Shown: positions 1-7,788 of the stretch, piece after piece
How the letters are laid out: each line of letters opens with the position of its first letter
How positions within the stretch are numbered: position 1 is the stretch's first letter
Origin: JADJQU01 sp035490315
Lineage (GTDB): Bacteria; Planctomycetota; UBA1135; GCA-002686595
Assembly: GCA_035490315.1 (NCBI GenBank)
Contig: DATHET010000098.1
Coordinates: 1 to 37,308, forward strand
Direction: 5' to 3'
Length of the DNA stretch: 37,308 nt
Notes under the pieces: model-generated
Seen by the model: the letters and a program-made list of their open reading frames with translations, nothing else
The model's database searches: none
Told to the model about the DNA's origin: nothing
Made by a program: the position numbers and the translations under genes

Positions 1-1
1 C

Positions 2-973
2 GTCGCGCGCCGCAGCAACGGCTCGGTCCTCGCCTGGGGCGAAAACGGCAACGGTCAGTGCAATGTGCTGCCCTTGCCGGCCGGTCTTACGTACACCGCA
101 ATTGCGGCCGGCGACTATCACACCCTTGCGCGTCGCAGCGACGGTTCCCTCGTGGCGTGGGGCAACAACGGCGTTGGCCAGTGCAATGTCCCGGCACTGC
201 CCGTCGGACTCTCCTACACGAACTTCGCGGCCAGTCTCGAGCATACGGTCGCCATTCGCAGCGACGGTTCCGTCGTGGCCTGGGGTAGCAATACCGCCGG
301 CCAGTGCAATGTTCCCGCGGCTCCGGCCGGTCTGTCCTACGTTCAAGTCGCAGCCGGCTGGTTCCACACTCTTGCGCTCCTGAGCGATGGCTCGGCGATG
401 ACGTGGGGCGTGAACCCCTATACCCAGTGCGGCCTCCTGATCCTGCCGGCAGGCCAGAAGTATGTGGAGATCACCGCGTGCCGCAACCAATCGCTCGCTC
501 GGATCGAGGGTGTTCCTTGTCCGGGCACGTCGACCGTGTATTGCACGGCGAAAGTCAACTCGATCGGTTGCACGCCCTTGATCAGTTCCAGTGGAACTCC
601 GAGCGCCACCTCGGGGAGCGGTTTCACGATCGCGGCGAGCAACGTGATCAACAACAAGCCCGGTCTCTTGATCTACACCGACGGCGGCCAGGCCGCGGTT
701 CCCTTCCTCGGCGGAGTCCGCTGCATCGGCCTTCCGGTGCGTCGATCGACCGCGATCGGCTCGGGCGGGAATCCGCCGCCGAACGATTGCTCGGGTGTCT
801 ATTCGATCGACATGAATGCGTTCGCGACCGGAGCGCTCGGCGGAAATCCCGCGGCGTTCTTGATCGTTCCCGGCACGATCGTCGACGCTCAATTCTGGGG
901 GCGCGACAACGGATTCCCCGCGCCGAACAATTCGACGATGTCCGCTGGCCTGGAGTACACGATCTGCTCTTGA
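2..973 (+). CDS. Secreted RCC1-like repeat protein with planctomycete C-terminal domain (5' partial)
   Basis: The reading frame is open from base 2, so the N-terminus and any signal peptide lie outside the window. The first ~160 residues are tandem 41-residue RCC1-like beta-propeller repeats, each with DGS-x-x-AWG and GQCNVP motifs. From base 539 (YCTAKVNS) to the stop is a 144-residue domain with cysteines in YC, GC, RC and DCSG, and the motifs VINNKPG, PVRR, DMNAFA and WGRD. The same domain ends the proteins at 19667-20986 and 21312-23102, which have different propellers in front. RCC1-like repeats are usually interaction surfaces. I infer an exported or surface protein of unknown ligand, in which the C-terminal domain may serve sorting or anchoring. 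Coding status is certain from the repeats and the shared domain; the function is not known. Confidence 0.85.
   Translation, partial: VARRSNGSVLAWGENGNGQCNVLPLPAGLTYTAIAAGDYHTLARRSDGSLVAWGNNGVGQCNVPALPVGLSYTNFAASLEHTVAIRSDGSVVAWGSNTAGQCNVPAAPAGLSYVQVAAGWFHTLALLSDGSAMTWGVNPYTQCGLLILPAGQKYVEITACRNQSLARIEGVPCPGTSTVYCTAKVNSIGCTPLISSSGTPSATSGSGFTIAASNVINNKPGLLIYTDGGQAAVPFLGGVRCIGLPVRRSTAIGSGGNPPPNDCSGVYSIDMNAFATGALGGNPAAFLIVPGTIVDAQFWGRDNGFPAPNNSTMSAGLEYTICS
56..424 (+). repeat. Three 123-bp coding tandem repeats (RCC1-like units)
   Basis: The string CAGTGCAATGT or a close form begins at 56, 179 and 302, an exact 123-bp period (41 codons). A fourth, diverged unit begins at 425 with CAGTGCGG. Similarity is visible at DNA level, for example CGCAGCGACGGTTCC in successive units, which suggests recent unit duplication or gene conversion. 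The array probably continues upstream of the window. Confidence 0.85.
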
Positions 974-1012
974 TTGGCCCAGGACGGTCTCGGCGTCGCG
1001 GAATCTCCTGAA

Positions 1013-1100
1013 TGGCGGAGGCGGAAGGATTCGAACCCTCGATACCTTTCGGTATGGCGGTTTTCAAAACCGCTGCAATCAGCCACTCTGCCACGCCTCC
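1013..1100 (-). tRNA. tRNA-Ser (anticodon UGA)
   Basis: On the minus strand the gene starts at 1100 with acceptor GGAGGCG, pairs with CGCCTCC at 1023-1017, has discriminator G, and encodes CCA at 1015-1013. The anticodon stem is GCGGT/ACCGC around the loop TTTGAAA, giving anticodon TGA (reads UCA). There is a long variable arm (ATACCGAAAGGTAT), as expected for tRNA-Ser, and a T-loop GGTTCGAATCC. It lies just after the stop of the RCC1-like gene on the opposite strand. Confidence 0.97.
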
Positions 1101-1174
1101 GTGGAACGGCTCGAAGCGCGGAGTCTCACCGATAACGGGCGCGCAGACAATTCTCTTCGCGCTCGGAGCTCGAT

Positions 1175-1597
1175 TCAGCCGAGCACGTGCGCCAGCGAGG
1201 CGAGGCCGGCGGCGAACCAGACAGTCCATCCCACGGTCCAGGCCGTCAATCGCGTGCGGCCCCAGCCACGGCCTGCAGGCAGCGGCGAAAACTGCATGGC
1301 GATGCCCATCAAGAGCACCAGCGAGCTGATCGGCTCGATGCGGTGGACGTGCTCCGGCGGACAGTGCTCCCAGGCATTGGCGTAGCCGCCGAGGAAGGGG
1401 CCGAGGAACGGCCCGGCGAGCGCCGAAGCGAGGGAGTGCGGATGCTCCGCGTATTGCGAGCGCGCAGCGCTGACCGCGTCCCGGAGCAGGATCATCGCCA
1501 GCGCATAGAGGCCGAGGAGGATCTACAGATGGGCGCGCGAAAGCCGGCGCTGACTCCGCGATGCCGGCCGGGACTCTTGCGCGAGCGCGTCCGCCAT
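1175..1597 (-). pseudogene. Small four-helix membrane protein, interrupted by in-frame TAG
   Basis: Starting at ATG 1597, eight bases after the stop of the BFN gene, the frame reads MADALAQESRPAS and runs to SRAHL, then meets TAG at 1525-1523. It continues in the same frame with ILLGLYALAMILL and on to a stop at 1175. The downstream part is clearly protein-like, with hydrophobic stretches near ILLGLYALAMILL, ALAGPFLGPFLGG, SSLVLLMGIAMQF and TAWTVGWTVWFAAG. The TAG cuts the sequence at the beginning of the first helix. Without the stop the product would be about 140 residues. Alternatively a shorter protein starts at ATG 1495 and loses the first helix. The stop could be a true nonsense mutation (CAG to TAG fits), a sequencing error, or a mark of the shorter start. 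I do not recognise the family. Confidence 0.6.
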
Positions 1598-1604
1598 CGT
1601 CGAT

Positions 1605-2072
1605 CTACGCCGGCGGCTCGGGCGTGGGCGGCAGGGGGTCGCTGCTCGTGTCCGTGCGGACCTGGTCGAGCACGGATTCCGCGACGCGGATCGTCGCCTT
1701 GGCGCGCAGCGCGAGGGCAATCGCGTCGCTGGGCCGCGCGTCGACGATCGCGACCTCGTTCGAGTTGCGCCGACGCAGGATCAATTGCGCGAAGAATGTG
1801 TTCTGTCGCAAGTCGACGATGTCGCAGCGCACGATGTCCGCGTCGAGCGATTGCAGGATCGAGTGCGCGAGCTGGTGCGTCAGCGGCCGCGGCGATTCGG
1901 CGCTGGTGACCACGCGGTGGATCTCGGCGGCTTCGGCCGCGCCGATCACGATCGGAAATCCACGGCCGCCGCCGCGCTCGTTCAGGAAAATGAACTGCTG
2001 AGCCGAATCCTCGCGCATCACGATGCGCGAGAGCAGCATCTCGACCATCTTCGGCTCGGCTTCGCTGGGCAT
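1605..2072 (-). CDS. Bifunctional nuclease (BFN/DUF151) family protein
   Basis: This cytoplasmic protein of about 155 residues carries the BFN domain (DUF151). Visible motifs are the opening strand MVEMLLSRIVMRED, then FPIVIGAAEAAEIHR, the central THQLAHSILQSL, and the hallmark RPSDAIALALRAKA. A proline-rich tail ends the protein. Family members in plants and bacteria have been reported to have nuclease activity; the in vivo role in bacteria is unclear. I chose ATG 2072 (MPSEAEPKM); ATG 2048 (MVEM) is an equally plausible start, and the longer frame to 2114 begins at a non-ATG codon. It lies on the minus strand between the zinc-ribbon membrane gene and the broken small membrane gene, probably in one transcript with both. 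Confidence 0.85.
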   Translation of the reverse strand: MPSEAEPKMVEMLLSRIVMREDSAQQFIFLNERGGGRGFPIVIGAAEAAEIHRVVTSAESPRPLTHQLAHSILQSLDADIVRCDIVDLRQNTFFAQLILRRRNSNEVAIVDARPSDAIALALRAKATIRVAESVLDQVRTDTSSDPLPPTPEPPA

Positions 2073-2125
2073 AGCTTGGCCGTGGAGCCTGGGACAATTC
2101 GTCCCCGCGCGCAAGTGCGCTTGTC

Positions 2126-2719
2126 TCAGCGCAAGCGCCGACCGCGCCCCGAAGGACCGCGCGGAGGACGATCGCCGAAGGGGCGAGGGCGCGAGTCACC
2201 CTCGAAGCCGCGGCGCACGGCGCGCGGGCCGAGACTGATCCGCGCGGAGTGGACTGCTCCGCGGTAATGCGGCTCGAGCACGAGCAGGGTGCCGAGCTGT
2301 CGCGCATCGACGGCTTCGTCGCGCCAGCCGCAGTGCAGACAGCGCGCGCCGATGGGTTGCATCCGATCGAGCCGCACGAGCGTCATGCGCTTGCAGTGCG
2401 GGCAGGCCGGAGGTTGCGGCGCGGGCAGGCAGAAGCGCAGCGCGATCCAGCTCACTCCGAGTCCGAGCAGCACGGCGAAGCAGGTCGCGAAACTGGAGTC
2501 CGCGCCGCGCACGGCGAGACGCAGTCCGCAAGCCAGGGCCAGGAGCGACATCGGTGCGACGAGCCACGCGCCTTGGATCGACGCGCTGTCCTTCTCGACC
2601 AGGCGCGGCGCATGTCGAGCGGAGGCTGCCGGTTGGCCGCGATGCTCATTGCGCCGGCCGGTGTCGCGCGAACGTCGCGGCTCGCGCGGTGAATGTTCAG
2701 AAGGCCGGAACATGTGCAT
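2126..2719 (-). CDS. Zinc-ribbon membrane protein, unknown function
   Basis: The frame encodes about 197 residues. After an Arg/Ser-rich N-terminus there are two hydrophobic segments (AWLVAPMSLLALACG and FATCFAVLLGLGVSWIAL). Then comes a zinc-ribbon-like cluster with ACPHCKR and ARCLHCGW, that is two CxxC pairs about 20 residues apart, and a basic tail. The start is uncertain. ATG 2719 (MHMFRPSEHS) is the best upstream candidate; a later start before the first helix would also give a sensible protein. The gene is divergent from the asparaginase gene and 53 bp upstream of the BFN gene. No homologue is recognised. The CxxC pairs suggest metal binding on the cytoplasmic side (inference). Confidence 0.6.
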   Translation of the reverse strand: MHMFRPSEHSPREPRRSRDTGRRNEHRGQPAASARHAPRLVEKDSASIQGAWLVAPMSLLALACGLRLAVRGADSSFATCFAVLLGLGVSWIALRFCLPAPQPPACPHCKRMTLVRLDRMQPIGARCLHCGWRDEAVDARQLGTLLVLEPHYRGAVHSARISLGPRAVRRGFEGDSRPRPFGDRPPRGPSGRGRRLR

Positions 2720-2817
2720 GTCATGGTAGCAGGCGCGGCGAATCTCGTTCGAGCGTCCTGGCCGCGCGGGGAGAAAAAGTTCGCGGCCCCCTTCCGGTCC
2801 CCCGAGGATCGCTGCGC

Positions 2818-2823
2818 TAGAAT
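2818..2823 (+). promoter_or_regulatory. Possible -10 element of asparaginase promoter
   Basis: TAGAAT lies 40 bp upstream of ATG 2864, in the divergent region between the zinc-ribbon and asparaginase genes. No convincing -35 hexamer is visible at the usual spacing, so this is a weak call. Confidence 0.25.
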
Positions 2824-2863
2824 CCCTGGCCGCGCTCCTCTCCGCGGACCGCCGATCGCCACC

Positions 2864-3907
2864 ATGCCCCACCCCGAGCTCCAGATCAGCGCGTCCCCGG
2901 CGGTCTTTCCTGACAATCCCGTACTCGTTCGCATCTGGCGCGGCGATTGGGTCGAGTCCCAGCACCGCGGCTCGTGGGCCCTGGTCGACGGCAACGGGAA
3001 AGTCCTCGAGAGCGCGGGCGACGTGCGCGCCAGGGTCTTCGCGCGCAGCTCCCTGAAGTCGATCCAGGCCCTCCCGCTCCTGGAAAGCGGAGCGGCGGAG
3101 CGCTTCGGACTCGGCGAGGTCGAGGTCGCCCTGGCCGTCTCCTCGCACAGCGGCGAGCCCTGCCACACCGAGCCGGTGGCCAGGCTCCTGGCGCGGCTCG
3201 GCCTGGGCGTAGAGGCTCTGCAGTGCGGTCCCCAGCCGCCCAACGATTCCCAGACCCGCGCCGAGCTCGAGCGCCGCGGCGAGAAGCCGTCGAGCCTGCA
3301 CAACAACTGTTCCGGGAAGCACGCCGGCTTCCTGTGCCTCGCCTGTCACCTGGGGCTGGCCCCCGAGCGCTACCTCGACCCGCAGGCCGAGGTCCAGACC
3401 CTGGTCCATGCCGCGGTGGAGGCCATGACCGGCGTCCTGCCCGGCGAGCTCTCGACGGCGATCGACGGCTGCAGCGCGCCGACCTTCCGCATGCCGCTCG
3501 GACGCCTGGCGACCGCGATCGCGCGCGTCTCGAATCCGGAGCGCCTGCCCGCCAAGCGGCGCGCGGCTTGCGAGCGCGTGCTCGAGGCCGCGGCCCACCA
3601 TCCCGAGCTGATCGCCGGCCATCACAGGCGGTTGTGCACGGATCTCTCGCGGGCGACGAAGGGCCGCCTGTTCCCGAAAATCGGCGGCGAAGCGGTCTAC
3701 GTGGTCGGGATCCGCGGCGCGGATCGCGGCCTCGCGGTCAAGATCGACGACGGCGAGACGCGCGGGCTGCATCCCCTGGTGATCGCGCTGTGCGAGCGCT
3801 TCGGTTTCCTGGGCAGCGAGGAGCTGCGCGCGCTGCATGCCTGGCGCGCCGGCAAGCTGCGCAACTGGGCCGGAATCGAGGTCGGCAGGGTCGAGGTCGT
3901 GGGATGA
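2864..3907 (+). CDS. L-asparaginase, Rhizobium etli ReAV type (class 3)
   Basis: Hydrolyses L-asparagine to aspartate and ammonia; presumably cytoplasmic, as no signal peptide is seen. The 347-residue protein belongs to the 'asparaginase II' family of R. etli ReAV, unrelated to the EcAII type. The catalytic and zinc-binding set described for ReAV is present at a constant +14 offset: SxxK at S62/K65, S94 in SSHSGE, C149 and K152 in NNCSGKHAG, and D201 and C203 in DGCSAP. An intact active enzyme is therefore likely. ATG 2864 is chosen because it precedes the conserved N-terminal region; the longer frame back to 2693 adds low-complexity residues. Its stop overlaps the start of the next gene (ATGA at 3904-3907), so asparaginase and NnrD are translationally coupled. 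Confidence 0.93.
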   Translation: MPHPELQISASPAVFPDNPVLVRIWRGDWVESQHRGSWALVDGNGKVLESAGDVRARVFARSSLKSIQALPLLESGAAERFGLGEVEVALAVSSHSGEPCHTEPVARLLARLGLGVEALQCGPQPPNDSQTRAELERRGEKPSSLHNNCSGKHAGFLCLACHLGLAPERYLDPQAEVQTLVHAAVEAMTGVLPGELSTAIDGCSAPTFRMPLGRLATAIARVSNPERLPAKRRAACERVLEAAAHHPELIAGHHRRLCTDLSRATKGRLFPKIGGEAVYVVGIRGADRGLAVKIDDGETRGLHPLVIALCERFGFLGSEELRALHAWRAGKLRNWAGIEVGRVEVVG

Positions 3908-4812
3908 ACCCGGCCGCGGCGGACACTGGACAGCCCCGCGCGGCTCCAGCGCTGGCCGCGGATGCGCACAAGGGCAGCGCTGGGCGCCTTTTGTGTGTCT
4001 GCGGCTCGCGGCTGATGCCCGGGGCAGCGATGCTCTGCGTGCGCGCCGCGACGCGAGCGGGAGCGGGGCTGGTTTCGCTGGCGGCTCTCGACCTGGAGTT
4101 GCTCGCGCTGATCCCGCTCGCCGCGCCCGAAGCGGTGCTGCTCGATTGGAGCGCCGTGGAACTGGGACGTTCGCCGCTGCGCGAGCAGCTCGCCGCGCGC
4201 GAGGACCACGCACGCCTGGCCGGATGCGGCTTGGGGCAGAGCGAGCGCACGAAGCAAATCCTGGCCGCGCTGCTCGCGGATTCGTTCCCTGGCCCGCTGG
4301 TCCTCGACGCGGACGCGCTGAACTCGCTCGCGGGCGAGCCGGAGCGCCTGCAGGGACGCGCGGGCTTCACCGCGATCACGCCGCACCCGGGCGAGGCCTC
4401 GCGGCTCCTGGGCCGCGAAGTTCCGCGCGACGAGGCCGGTCGCATCGAGGCCGCGCTCGAGCTCGCGGCTCGCAGCGGCGCCAGCGTGGTGCTCAAGGGC
4501 GCGCGCAGCGTGATCGCCAGCGGCCGGAGCGTGTTCGTGAACACCACGGGCAATCCGGGCATGGCGACGGCGGGCTCCGGCGACGTGCTCGCCGGCATCG
4601 CAGTCGCTTATCTCGCCGCGAGCGCGGCGGCCGAGCGCGCCGACTTCACGCCGCTCGATGCCCTGCGCGCCGCGGTGCACGTGCACGGCCTCGCGGGCGA
4701 TCTGGCCGCCGCGGAGCTTGGCCAGCGCGCGCTGATCGCATCCGATCTGATCGATTTCCTGCCGGAGGCACAGCAGAGGCACGCGTCGTGTTCACCTCCT
4801 CGCTCCTGCTGA
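3904..4812 (+). CDS. nnrD: ADP/ATP-dependent NAD(P)H-hydrate dehydratase
   Basis: Repairs NAD(P)H damaged by hydration, dehydrating the S-form at the expense of ADP or ATP. The 302-residue protein matches the ribokinase-like dehydratase domain only: HKGSAGRLLCVCGS near residue 20, the Ala/Gly-rich RAATRAGAGLVSLA, VLDADALNSLA, ITPHPGEASRLLG, and the nucleotide-site motif GNPGMATAGSGDVLAG. The NnrE epimerase domain often fused in bacteria (YjeF-like) is absent, so an epimerase must be encoded elsewhere. The ATG overlaps the asparaginase stop by 4 bp, and its own 3' end overlaps the following exported-protein gene by 25 bp, so the three probably form one operon with no obvious functional link. 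Confidence 0.93.
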   Translation: MNPAAADTGQPRAAPALAADAHKGSAGRLLCVCGSRLMPGAAMLCVRAATRAGAGLVSLAALDLELLALIPLAAPEAVLLDWSAVELGRSPLREQLAAREDHARLAGCGLGQSERTKQILAALLADSFPGPLVLDADALNSLAGEPERLQGRAGFTAITPHPGEASRLLGREVPRDEAGRIEAALELAARSGASVVLKGARSVIASGRSVFVNTTGNPGMATAGSGDVLAGIAVAYLAASAAAERADFTPLDALRAAVHVHGLAGDLAAAELGQRALIASDLIDFLPEAQQRHASCSPPRSC

Positions 4813-7739
4813 GCGCGATCGCCCTGTGCCCGGCCGCGCAGTCCGCCAGACCGGAGCCGGGCGCGCTATCGCGCAACGGCGTCTCGCTGCCGATCGCGCC
4901 GGCTTTCGAGCGCGAATTGCGCGTGCGCGAGGCCGCGGCGGATCCCAGCGCCGCATCGCAGTGGCTCGACGCGTCGCTCGACGGCAGCGCGCCAGGATTT
5001 TCCTGGACGCAGACCGCCGATGCGCTCGACGCCCTCGCGCGCGCCCTCGACGCACGGCCGGAGCTCGACATCGATCGCTGGCGGCCGGCGCTGCAAGCCC
5101 TGACCGGCCATGCACATCCCAACCTGCGGGCTGGAGCCTGGCGCGTGCTCGCGCGCTCGCCGAAAGGCGCGGTTCGCGCGGCGCTTCCGGCGGGCAGCGT
5201 GGTGACCTGGGAAGAGCGCATGGAGCGCGCGCGCACAATTGCCCGCTCCGGCGCGGACAGCGCGGAGCTCGAATCGCTGGCGGACGACAGCGATTCCCGA
5301 GTCGCGGAAGTGGCCCTGGCGGAATGGATGCAAGCCAGCGGCCGCGACGACCAGCGTGTCGCGCAAAGCTGGATGCGCGCCTTCGACCGGGCAGGCTCTG
5401 GCGCTGACGAGCGGGAAGTTCGCCTGTTCGAATTGTTGGAGCTCGCTCCCCACGGCCTCGCCCTCGCCGAACGCGTGGAGGGACTTGCAGCCGCGCACGA
5501 CAAGAGCAATGCGGCAGCCTCGCGCCGCCTCGAAGCGCTCAGCCTCGCGAGCCTGGCGCGCCAAGCAGGAAGTCTCGACAGCGCCGACCTCGATCGACTG
5601 GCTGCGAGCTGGGACGCCGTCTCACGTTCCTCGCCCGGCGCGCGAGCCCTGCTGGTCCGAGCCGCGCGCACCCTCGGACCTGCCCTGGGGGAGCGTCTGC
5701 TCGCGGAGGCCTGCTCCCACGCGGAGGAAGTGGACATCGCGTCGAGCTGCCTGGCGGGCGCCGTCGAGTCGCTCGATGCCGCGCACCTGCTCGAGAGCGT
5801 CGCGCCCAGGCTGCGCGAGCAGCCGGCGCTCGCGGAGTTGCTGCTCGACAGCCTGCGCGGCCGCGTCGACTCGTGGGAGCCGCAAGCCCTGGTGGCCTGG
5901 CTCGCCCCCGGCATGGCTCCGTCCCAGCGCGCCCACACCCTGCTCGTGGTCGCCGAGACGTTCCGCCAGAACGCCGATCCGGGCAGCGCGACGATCCTCG
6001 AGCGCGCCCTCGACGACTCCGACCCCGCGATCGCCTCCGAGGCCTTTCAGGGTCTCGCGGGTGCCCCCGATCCGACGCCGTGGATGGAGAGCCTGCACCG
6101 CTGCTATGCGCGCCACTCTCCAGCCTGGCAGCGCGAGCGTCTCGCCGACCTGTCGCGCGAAATCGCCTGGAAGCCCTTCCGAGCGGACCTGCTCGAGCTC
6201 GCATCGAGATCACGCACCGCGAGCGCGCGGGTCGCCGAACTCCTGGCACCCTTCCAGGGCGATCTCGAAGTCGCGGACGCCCTGCGCGAATGGCTCGAGC
6301 AGGATCTGTCGCGCCTGCGCGAATCGCCGCGCGGCGGACTCGAATCCGAGGAGAGCTCGGAGCTGATCTCGAGCGTCCTCTCGCTGGTCCGCGCCTTGAA
6401 CCTCGTCGCGGGCGAGCGAGCCACGGCAAGCCTCGAAGAGGCCCTGGTCTCGAGCCGCGGCCGATCGCTCGAGCTCGGCAAGACGACGATCTATCAACTT
6501 GGCCGCAGCGAGCTGGGCCGGCGCGGCCTGGTGCGCTGGCTCTCGCACGAGACTCCTTCGCGGCTGCGCGCCGAAGCGGCGCTGGCCCTGGCCCCGCACC
6601 CGGGCCGCGAAGCCGCGATCCGCGTGCTGCTCGAGGACTACGCGCACTACGACGAGGACCTGCGCTCGCGCGCCCTGCGCGCCTTCGCGATGGCCGACGA
6701 CGAGACCAGCGCGCAGAAGCTCGCCAGCGTGGCGCGCGCCCAGGCCTCCGGCGCGGCGGAGATGATCACAGCCGTCGAGTGCCTGTGCGCGCGAGCGCGC
6801 CGCGCGAAGCCGATCGTCGAACAATTGTTCGCCTGGTTGGACGACGGCGCGCTCGACAGCGAATTGCGCACCCTGATCATCGTCGAGCTCGCGCGAGCGG
6901 GCGACGAGAGCGTGCTCGCTCGCCTCGCGCAGCGCCTCGCGGGTATCGAGTCGTTCCGCGACTCGGGCGAGCCGAAATCGCCGCGGGCCGAGGAGCGGGC
7001 CCTGGAACGCGAGACGCTGATCACGGCGCTGGCCGTCGCCGATTCCGTGGCCGCGATCGAGGCTCGCACGGCCTTCGTGTCGCCGCTCGAGCGCGCCGCG
7101 AGCGATCTTGCAGCGCGCTCGAGCGGTCAGCACCGCGCCGAAGTGGAATTCACGAGCCGCGCGGAGCTCGGCCTGGTCGCAGCGCTCGCGCGCGCCGGAC
7201 GTCTGGAGCACGCCCTGGACACCGTCGCCGGCTGGCGCGGGCTGGATGCGCGATTCCTGCTCGAGAGCGCTGCCAGGGCCGACGGCGCAGCGGCGAAGTC
7301 AGCGGGCGGCCTGTCCGCGGGCGAGCAGCTGGCTCTGGCCGCGGCCGTGGGACTCGGCGGCGAAGTCGAGGTCGACGACACCTCGCGAGCGCGGTTCGAG
7401 GCACGCCGGCGTGCCCTCGAAGGCGCGCGCGAGCGCGGCGATCACGCGGCCTTCGCCGCGCGCGGTGCCGCGACCCTGCACGATCTGCGCGCGGGCACGA
7501 TCTCGACCCGGATTTTCGCGCGCGCTTTCGGCGATTTCGATCCGGGACATGGAGTCGACGGCCTTGCGAAGCTCGAATGCGACGTGCACCTCGCCCGTGC
7601 GCGCGTCGCGCTAGGCCTCGGGGACCGCGCAACGGCTGCGCGGGAGCTCGGCCTGGCTCGCGCCGCTCGAGGCGCTTCGAAGGCCGCGATGGACGCCGTC
7701 GCGAGCTTCGAGCGAGAACTCGAGCCGAGCGGCCGCTGA
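4788..7739 (+). CDS. Large exported HEAT-like alpha-helical repeat protein
   Basis: The start is GTG 4788, inside the end of nnrD: it gives VFTSSLLLSAIALCPAAQSA, a plausible signal peptide with AQS-A cleavage, and the long frame upstream belongs to no recognised protein. The mature protein of about 960 residues is almost wholly helical, with repeated Leu/Ala patterns such as SRVAEVALAEWM, SRLRAEAALALAPHPG and RSRALRAFAMADDE, typical of HEAT-like solenoids in which each unit packs two helices. No catalytic motif is seen. Such solenoids usually serve as protein-protein scaffolds; in Planctomycetota they are abundant in exported proteins (general knowledge). It sits between nnrD and thyX on the same strand, 49 bp before thyX. 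Function unknown. Confidence 0.8.
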   Translation: MFTSSLLLSAIALCPAAQSARPEPGALSRNGVSLPIAPAFERELRVREAAADPSAASQWLDASLDGSAPGFSWTQTADALDALARALDARPELDIDRWRPALQALTGHAHPNLRAGAWRVLARSPKGAVRAALPAGSVVTWEERMERARTIARSGADSAELESLADDSDSRVAEVALAEWMQASGRDDQRVAQSWMRAFDRAGSGADEREVRLFELLELAPHGLALAERVEGLAAAHDKSNAAASRRLEALSLASLARQAGSLDSADLDRLAASWDAVSRSSPGARALLVRAARTLGPALGERLLAEACSHAEEVDIASSCLAGAVESLDAAHLLESVAPRLREQPALAELLLDSLRGRVDSWEPQALVAWLAPGMAPSQRAHTLLVVAETFRQNADPGSATILERALDDSDPAIASEAFQGLAGAPDPTPWMESLHRCYARHSPAWQRERLADLSREIAWKPFRADLLELASRSRTASARVAELLAPFQGDLEVADALREWLEQDLSRLRESPRGGLESEESSELISSVLSLVRALNLVAGERATASLEEALVSSRGRSLELGKTTIYQLGRSELGRRGLVRWLSHETPSRLRAEAALALAPHPGREAAIRVLLEDYAHYDEDLRSRALRAFAMADDETSAQKLASVARAQASGAAEMITAVECLCARARRAKPIVEQLFAWLDDGALDSELRTLIIVELARAGDESVLARLAQRLAGIESFRDSGEPKSPRAEERALERETLITALAVADSVAAIEARTAFVSPLERAASDLAARSSGQHRAEVEFTSRAELGLVAALARAGRLEHALDTVAGWRGLDARFLLESAARADGAAAKSAGGLSAGEQLALAAAVGLGGEVEVDDTSRARFEARRRALEGARERGDHAAFAARGAATLHDLRAGTISTRIFARAFGDFDPGHGVDGLAKLECDVHLARARVALGLGDRATAARELGLARAARGASKAAMDAVASFERELEPSGR

Positions 7740-7788
7740 AGCACGGCTCGCTGTCGCATACCGAGCTCGCCGAAGGCACACTGACGCC

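Noticed and set aside
56..424. CRISPR-like array from the regular 123-bp period
   Set aside because: Units are whole-length coding repeats with no unique spacers, inside an RCC1-like reading frame.
2126..4213. Long minus-strand open frame of 695 codons across the asparaginase gene
   Set aside because: Only its last ~200 codons (zinc-ribbon protein) look real. The rest is Arg/Ala/Gly-rich antisense of the asparaginase and nnrD genes, a common effect of high GC.
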